This document shows positions 59,887 through 64,000 of a stretch of DNA of 64,000 nucleotides, piece by piece. The translations under genes and the position numbers were made by a program. Origin of the DNA: Symbiodinium natans. Taxonomy: Eukaryota; Sar; Dinophyceae; Suessiales; Symbiodiniaceae. The stretch spans positions 1 to 64,000 of the forward strand of contig CAJNDS010000601.1 of the NCBI GenBank assembly GCA_905221605.1. Direction: 5' to 3'. Position 1 is the first letter of the stretch. Every line of letters begins with the position of its first letter. Under the pieces are notes generated by a model, which made no database searches, had not been told where the DNA came from, and saw only the letters and a program-made list of their open reading frames with translations.

Positions 59887-59989
59887 GCCCTAAGCCCTAA
59901 ACCCTAAGCCCTAAGCCCTAAACCGGAGGTTTTTGCCCCAGGCACAAGATCCGGGATGCAGCGTCGGGGTTAAGGGTTTAGGGTTTAGG

Positions 59990-60097
59990 TTTTCATGGGT
60001 ATTTGTAAGTAGGGCTATAAGTGCCCTTTAATAAGGCCATAATTCGAGTTACCCCACTTATAACCCTGCTTATAGCTACCCATGAACCTTCAAGTAC
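59990..60097. mobile_element. palindromic element family B
   Basis: TTTTCATGGGTATTTGTAAG and CTACCCATGAACCTTCAAGTA, then a second CCCATGAAACCGCCAAG right arm. Confidence 0.8.
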
Positions 60098-60209
60098 TCG
60101 TAAGTACCCATGAAACCGCCAAGTGCGACTACCAGCCTAAAGCCCCGAAACCCACCGACACCCTAAACCCTAAACCCTAAACCCTAACCCCCCTAAACCC
60201 AGCCAAAAG

Positions 60210-60291
60210 AGCCCTTGAACCCAAGGTGCGCCGCTTCATCTGCGCGGGGCGGAGTGTGGAGCAGATGCTCCACGGCCACGCCGAGGACTGA
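60210..60291 (+). CDS. clear terminal exon
   Basis: Acceptor AGCCAAAAG after CCCTAAA repeats. It reads ALEPKVRRFICAGRSVEQML then HGHAED and TGA at 60289, with high G/C3. Confidence 0.8.
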
Positions 60292-60429
60292 TATTGTTGA
60301 GGGGTTTAGGGTTTAGGGTTTAGGGTTTAGGATTTCGGGTTTCGGGTTTAGGGTTTAGGGTTGAGCCACAGGAGACCTTTTGCTTAAAGGGTTTCGGGTT
60401 TAGGGTTTAGGGGTTTTGGCCTGTTGGAA

Positions 60430-60790
60430 TAAGGATGTTCCTGGCCGCTTGGTTTTGCTGAGGCCAGAAGCAATCATGAAGCTTAATTGTACAAAATGCA
60501 GTCATGCAGGGGGCGAGGTGAATTTATTAAGAGCCTTTGCCAGACACACCTTAGAGAAAAGCCCCTGAATCGCGTGACAAGTTGTCTGCTTGAGTCCATT
60601 CTGTAATCTTTGGCCACCTTGTCTTCATTGTTTTTGACCTGGCGCCCTTTCTCCCTAAACCCTGCACACTCATGCCATGAAATCTCCTGAACGGTTTTGG
60701 GTTGAGGCTTCGTCCCTTTGCCGGGGGGCTTCGGTTTGCCCTAAACCCTAGACCCTAAACCAGAATCTCTGGAGGCCTTCCTAAGCAATC
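60430..60790. other. intron- or intergenic-like stretch
   Basis: Follows a terminal exon. No coding-like segment seen; only a few decayed telomeric units. Confidence 0.4.
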
Positions 60791-61078
60791 CTTCAATCCC
60801 TCTTCTAGAAGGGTTTAGGGTTACAAGAACCAGTTCAAACTGCAGCTACCATACTTGCAACCGCAGCTACACCTCTACCTTTGAACCTCCAAGTAGCCCA
60901 AAACCCTAAACCCTAAACCTTAAGCCCTAAACCCTAAACTCTACTTATATCTACCCGCCAGGAGAGTGTTCTGATGGCCGCGGCGCTTCTGTGGCACAAT
61001 CCTAAAGTATTTACGGATTCAGCGATTGGGGGCGAAACCCTATGACCATGTAGGCCCTTGGGGATTTTCAGATTTGTG

Positions 61079-61220
61079 GCTTAGGGTTTAGGGTTAGGGT
61101 TTAGGGTTAGGGTTTAGGGTTTAGGGTTTAGGGAGGGTTTAGGGTTTAGATTTAGGGTTTAGGGTTTAGGGTTTAGGGTTTAGGGTTTAGGGTTTAAGGT
61201 TTAGGGTTTAGGGTTTAGGG
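61079..61220 (+). repeat. TTTAGGG array
   Basis: About 18 units, some TTAGGG or GGGTTAGGG variants. Confidence 0.95.
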
Positions 61221-61707
61221 AGCTAGTCTGGGGTCAATTTTGAGGGGTGGGTAAAGGGCCTGGCTTCGAAACTCGAAACACTGGCTCAGGGGCGGCCACA
61301 GGGTTGTCTAAGCCCTTGGGATATTCTGTTTTATCCCTTCGTGGGTTTAAGAGGACCTTGTTTCGGAATATTTTCAGAAAGCGAGGCCGTCTTAGCTAGG
61401 AGTACCGAACACGAACCCAATTCCAGCTATACGTACCCTGCGCAATCGCTGTTCTAAAACCCATGAATCTCCACGTAGCCAACCTACGCCTCCCAATAAA
61501 GGTATACATAGTTGTATTTCTAGCTACCCTACACGCATAACCCTACTGATAACTACCCAAGAGGATTGAGGCTTCAATCTACACAGTGTGAACTTGTCAA
61601 CGACGATGCAAGCTGACCCTGATAGCTAAACCCCAAACTTTCGCCTCCACGACACGCAAGGCTGTTTCTTTTCCCCGAAGCCCTGCAAGTCTTGTTTCTG
61701 CTCCTAG

Positions 61708-61795
61708 CTTGCTGGGGAACGCTGCATGTGAGGTGCTCAACGTGCTGCGGTTGCTGCAAACCTTCGGTTTCGTGCCCAATTTGGCCTGCTTCCAG
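61708..61795 (+). CDS. clear 88-nt exon
   Basis: Acceptor TTTCTGCTCCTAG and donor GTGCGG. It reads LLGNAACEVLNVLRLLQTFG then FVPNLACFQ. A Leu-rich helical segment. The minus-strand frames here are shadows. Confidence 0.85.
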
Positions 61796-62148
61796 GTGCG
61801 GTGCTGTAAGCGTGGTGGCCGTGGTTACGCTCCAGTGTCCCTAATCGGTAGCCCCAAACCCCAAAAGCCCCTGTCCAATCCTAAACCGCAAGCCCCAACC
61901 CTAAACCTCCTGGGTGCCCAGGGCCCACATCAGTTATCACGACCTGCAGGCCCTCGGCATTTTATGCGCAATGAAGTAGGACGAAGTCCCAGAGCCCCAA
62001 GTCCTACCAGCGAGCCATTTTGTCAGTTCATGTTCAAACTGCAATCCTTGCCATTCTGCTCTGCAGTCCGAACACTGAACTCTTTCTGCCGGAGTTCATG
62101 GTTTGGGCAAAACAGGGGTCCAAGCTCGATTCCCTGGGTTAAGACCAC

Positions 62149-62238
62149 TTGAAGGTTCAGAGGCAGTTGTAAAATTGGGTTATAAGTGCCCGAAGTAAGG
62201 TTCTACGTGCAGTTACCCTACTTAAAGCCCTCAAGTAG
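62149..62238. mobile_element. family B element
   Basis: CACTTGAAGGTTCAGAGGC on the left and a shortened right end GCCCTCAAGTAGG. Confidence 0.7.
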
Positions 62239-62534
62239 GCTTCTTGAAACGAAGCACGAAACCACAGAATGGTGCCAGGCACAATTGTATTTCTAGTCAA
62301 CCTACTCAAACTCTAAGCCCCAAAGATTCGAGCTCTTTCTGTCTTTCAGACCAGCATAACCCCCTAATTGTTTGTACATATGTGTATTTCAATTTCTCTA
62401 GCCCTACCTATAACGTCCCATGAGGAAGTGATGAACGCGTTGAACCAGTGGTGCCGCCCGACAAAGAGGGCTAATTAGACCTTAAACTCTCACCCTTAAG
62501 CCCTTAAGCCCTAAACCCTAAACCCTAAACCCCA

Positions 62535-62598
62535 AGCGTGGCCCCTGCGCAAGGATGACACGCACAAATCGAGAAGTGTACCAAGGCAAAAAAAAAAA
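62535..62598 (+). pseudogene. 5'-truncated, A-tailed U6 snRNA copy
   Basis: About 52 nt match the 3' half of the U6 gene at 29043 (TGGCCCCTGCGCAAGGATGA onward) with three substitutions, then a GC and 11 or more As. The first ~50 nt of U6 are missing. The join is directly to CTAAACCCC, the same junction that precedes the full-length gene. Truncation plus an A tail is typical of LINE-type retroposition. Confidence 0.88.
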
Positions 62599-62650
62599 CA
62601 AGCCCTCCCCAAACCCTCAACCCTAAACCTGAAATCCTAATTCCCGGCAG

Positions 62651-62705
62651 GAGTTGCAGGGCCCCCTACTGCGGTGCTTGGACGGCCGGACGGAGCCGCG
62701 TCTGG
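62651..62705 (+). CDS. clear short exon
   Basis: Acceptor AATTCCCGGCAG and donor GTTTGGG. It reads ELQGPLLRCLDGRTEPRL with high G/C3. Confidence 0.75.
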
Positions 62706-63217
62706 GTTTGGGCTCAGTTGTAGAAATAGGCTAGGGCGTAGAGATGCCTAGGGTTTAGGGTTTAGGGTTAGGGGTTAGGAACCCTCGAATCTCAAAATGC
62801 TGGTGGTGTGAGGTCGCTATTCAGGGTGACGCCACTTCTGCTACACGCAAGAACAGAGGACGCCAGAGACTGTAGATGACTGTGTGAAGATGGCTTAAGG
62901 CTTCAAGCATGCTATACATCCAGAGACCCTATGGACTGGATTGTCCAGTCGAGCAACCGGCGCCGACGCGTGCTGACGCGCAGTTGCCATGACCGGACGA
63001 GCTAAGTACACAGTGGGTTGTTCGGGGAGCTTTGTTCAGAGCATAAGGAGCTACCTACTCCAACTCTTTTTCAGGCATGGATTTTGGGATTCAGACTGTA
63101 CGGTGATTTCAGCTCAGTATCGAACGGTGGAACGAAGATGAGGCGGAATCCTTGTCCCAGGCACCCCAAGCTAGCCTCAACCACAGTCGAATTCGATGAT
63201 CTACGCCAAAGCCCACT

Positions 63218-63302
63218 TGGTAGCCCAGTGTTCAAGGTTCCTTTCTAAAGCAACCAACCCAAAAAAAGGTACCCGTATTATAATATGGGTATTGGGCTAG
63301 TA
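63218..63302. mobile_element. family E element
   Basis: TTGGTAGCCCAGTGTTC and GGGTATTGGGCTAGTAAG, with GGTTCCTTTCTAAAGCAACC inside. Confidence 0.75.
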
Positions 63303-63369
63303 AGCACAAATCCTAGCCCCCAGCGCTGCCTAGTTAAGCCAGAGCATTGGCGAATGTCCTCAACAATAC

Positions 63370-63495
63370 TTGAGAAGGTTCCTGGTAGTAGTTCTAAGTA
63401 GGGATATCAGGGCCCTGAATAAGGTTATAGCCAGCTATAAGAATAGTTCTCCTACTTATCGCCCTATTTATAACTACCCGTAAACCTCCAAGTAG
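63370..63495. mobile_element. palindromic element family B ending in AG
   Basis: TTGAGAAGGTTCCTGGTAGT and AACTACCCGTAAACCTCCAAG. Confidence 0.8.
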
Positions 63496-63508
63496 TGGCG
63501 ATACGCAG

Positions 63509-63627
63509 TAGGGAAACGCGGCATGCTGCAGTCGCAGACACTGTGTGGGTGGCCCGAGGATTTGCTACACGCCCCCGTGAAAGAGAAGCGACTGAAGCCA
63601 AAGGCGGGGGGCAACACGACCACCGCA
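63509..63627 (+). CDS. exon-like segment, Lys/Thr-rich
   Basis: It lies 13 bp after a family B element. Acceptor GATACGCAG and donor GTTTCGG. It reads GKRGMLQSQTLCGWPEDLLH then APVKEKRLKPKAGGNTTTA. Product unknown. Confidence 0.65.
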
Positions 63628-64000
63628 GTTTCGGGGCAACCCCTAAAGCCCCAACCCTCAATCCTAAACCCGTTGCGACTTGTGAATGTGTAGCGTTTGG
63701 GATCCACGGTTGCCCTAGTTGCTAATGTGCGTTGCGGCTCAGGGTTATGCTCTAGGCATGAATGCCTGTAAACCCTATCTTAGAAGCACACGGTGGTTAA
63801 ATCAGAGGGGGGAATCTTCCCTTGGGTGCTACAGGGTTTAGGGTTCAGGGTTAGGGTTTAGCAACTGGACTGTAATCGATGGCCAGGAAAAGAACACACA
63901 TCTCTCACCCACGGCCAAGAACCGCGAAAACAAGGGTTAGGGTTTGGGGGAATCAAAGGCTCCACATCTGTTCAAGTTACCCTGATTGTCGGGCTTGTTG

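Overview
The window looks like nuclear DNA of a telomere-repeat-rich eukaryotic microalga, most likely a dinoflagellate. This is inferred from four things: Arabidopsis-type TTTAGGG/CCCTAAA heptamers scattered in well over a hundred places, coding segments nearly all on the + strand, GT-AG (sometimes GC-AG) introns packed with small palindromic elements, and a canonical U6 snRNA. No rRNA or convincing tRNA was found. Nothing bacterial (Shine-Dalgarno sites, operons, IS elements) is present.

Two substantial genes are clear. At 32.6-33.8 kb lies a secreted DUF4336 (metallo-beta-lactamase-fold-like) protein. I read it as two exons with a 73-nt intron whose ends carry the same 8-mer. At 53.4-55.4 kb lies a single-exon 664-residue ER-type membrane protein with a signal peptide, a CS/p23-like domain, thioredoxin-like regions with a CVQC motif, seven N-glycosylation sequons and a C-terminal membrane anchor. 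A full-length U6 snRNA lies at 29.04-29.15 kb, and a 5'-truncated, A-tailed U6 copy lies at 62.5 kb.

The rest is not empty. About fifty short segments (27-125 nt) read as internal or terminal exons: open in one frame, usually rich in G/C at third positions, preceded by a pyrimidine tract plus AG or by a CCCTAAA array, and followed by GT, very often as GTTTAGGG. Nearby segments sometimes join in phase (35652-35853; 42536-44100), so the window is probably several large intron-rich genes on one strand. I cannot name most of them.

The intron-like space holds at least nine families of short inverted-repeat elements (lettered A-I here), telomere-like arrays in both orientations, two 10-bp satellites, AT microsatellites and long C/G tracts. 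Some element termini coincide with the splice sites I infer, as expected of introner-like elements.

The most interesting signal is that telomeric-heptamer arrays interrupt coding sequence. At 19521-19618 fourteen CCCTAAA units split one transmembrane helix, and at 14453-14473 three units split an exon. At five or more other sites an array is bracketed by direct repeats of 5-17 bp, as if inserted with target-site duplication. Because the TTTAGGG strand can be read as (GTTTAGG)n, it starts with GT and ends with AG, so these arrays could act as minimal introns or seed new ones. This is inference and needs RNA evidence.
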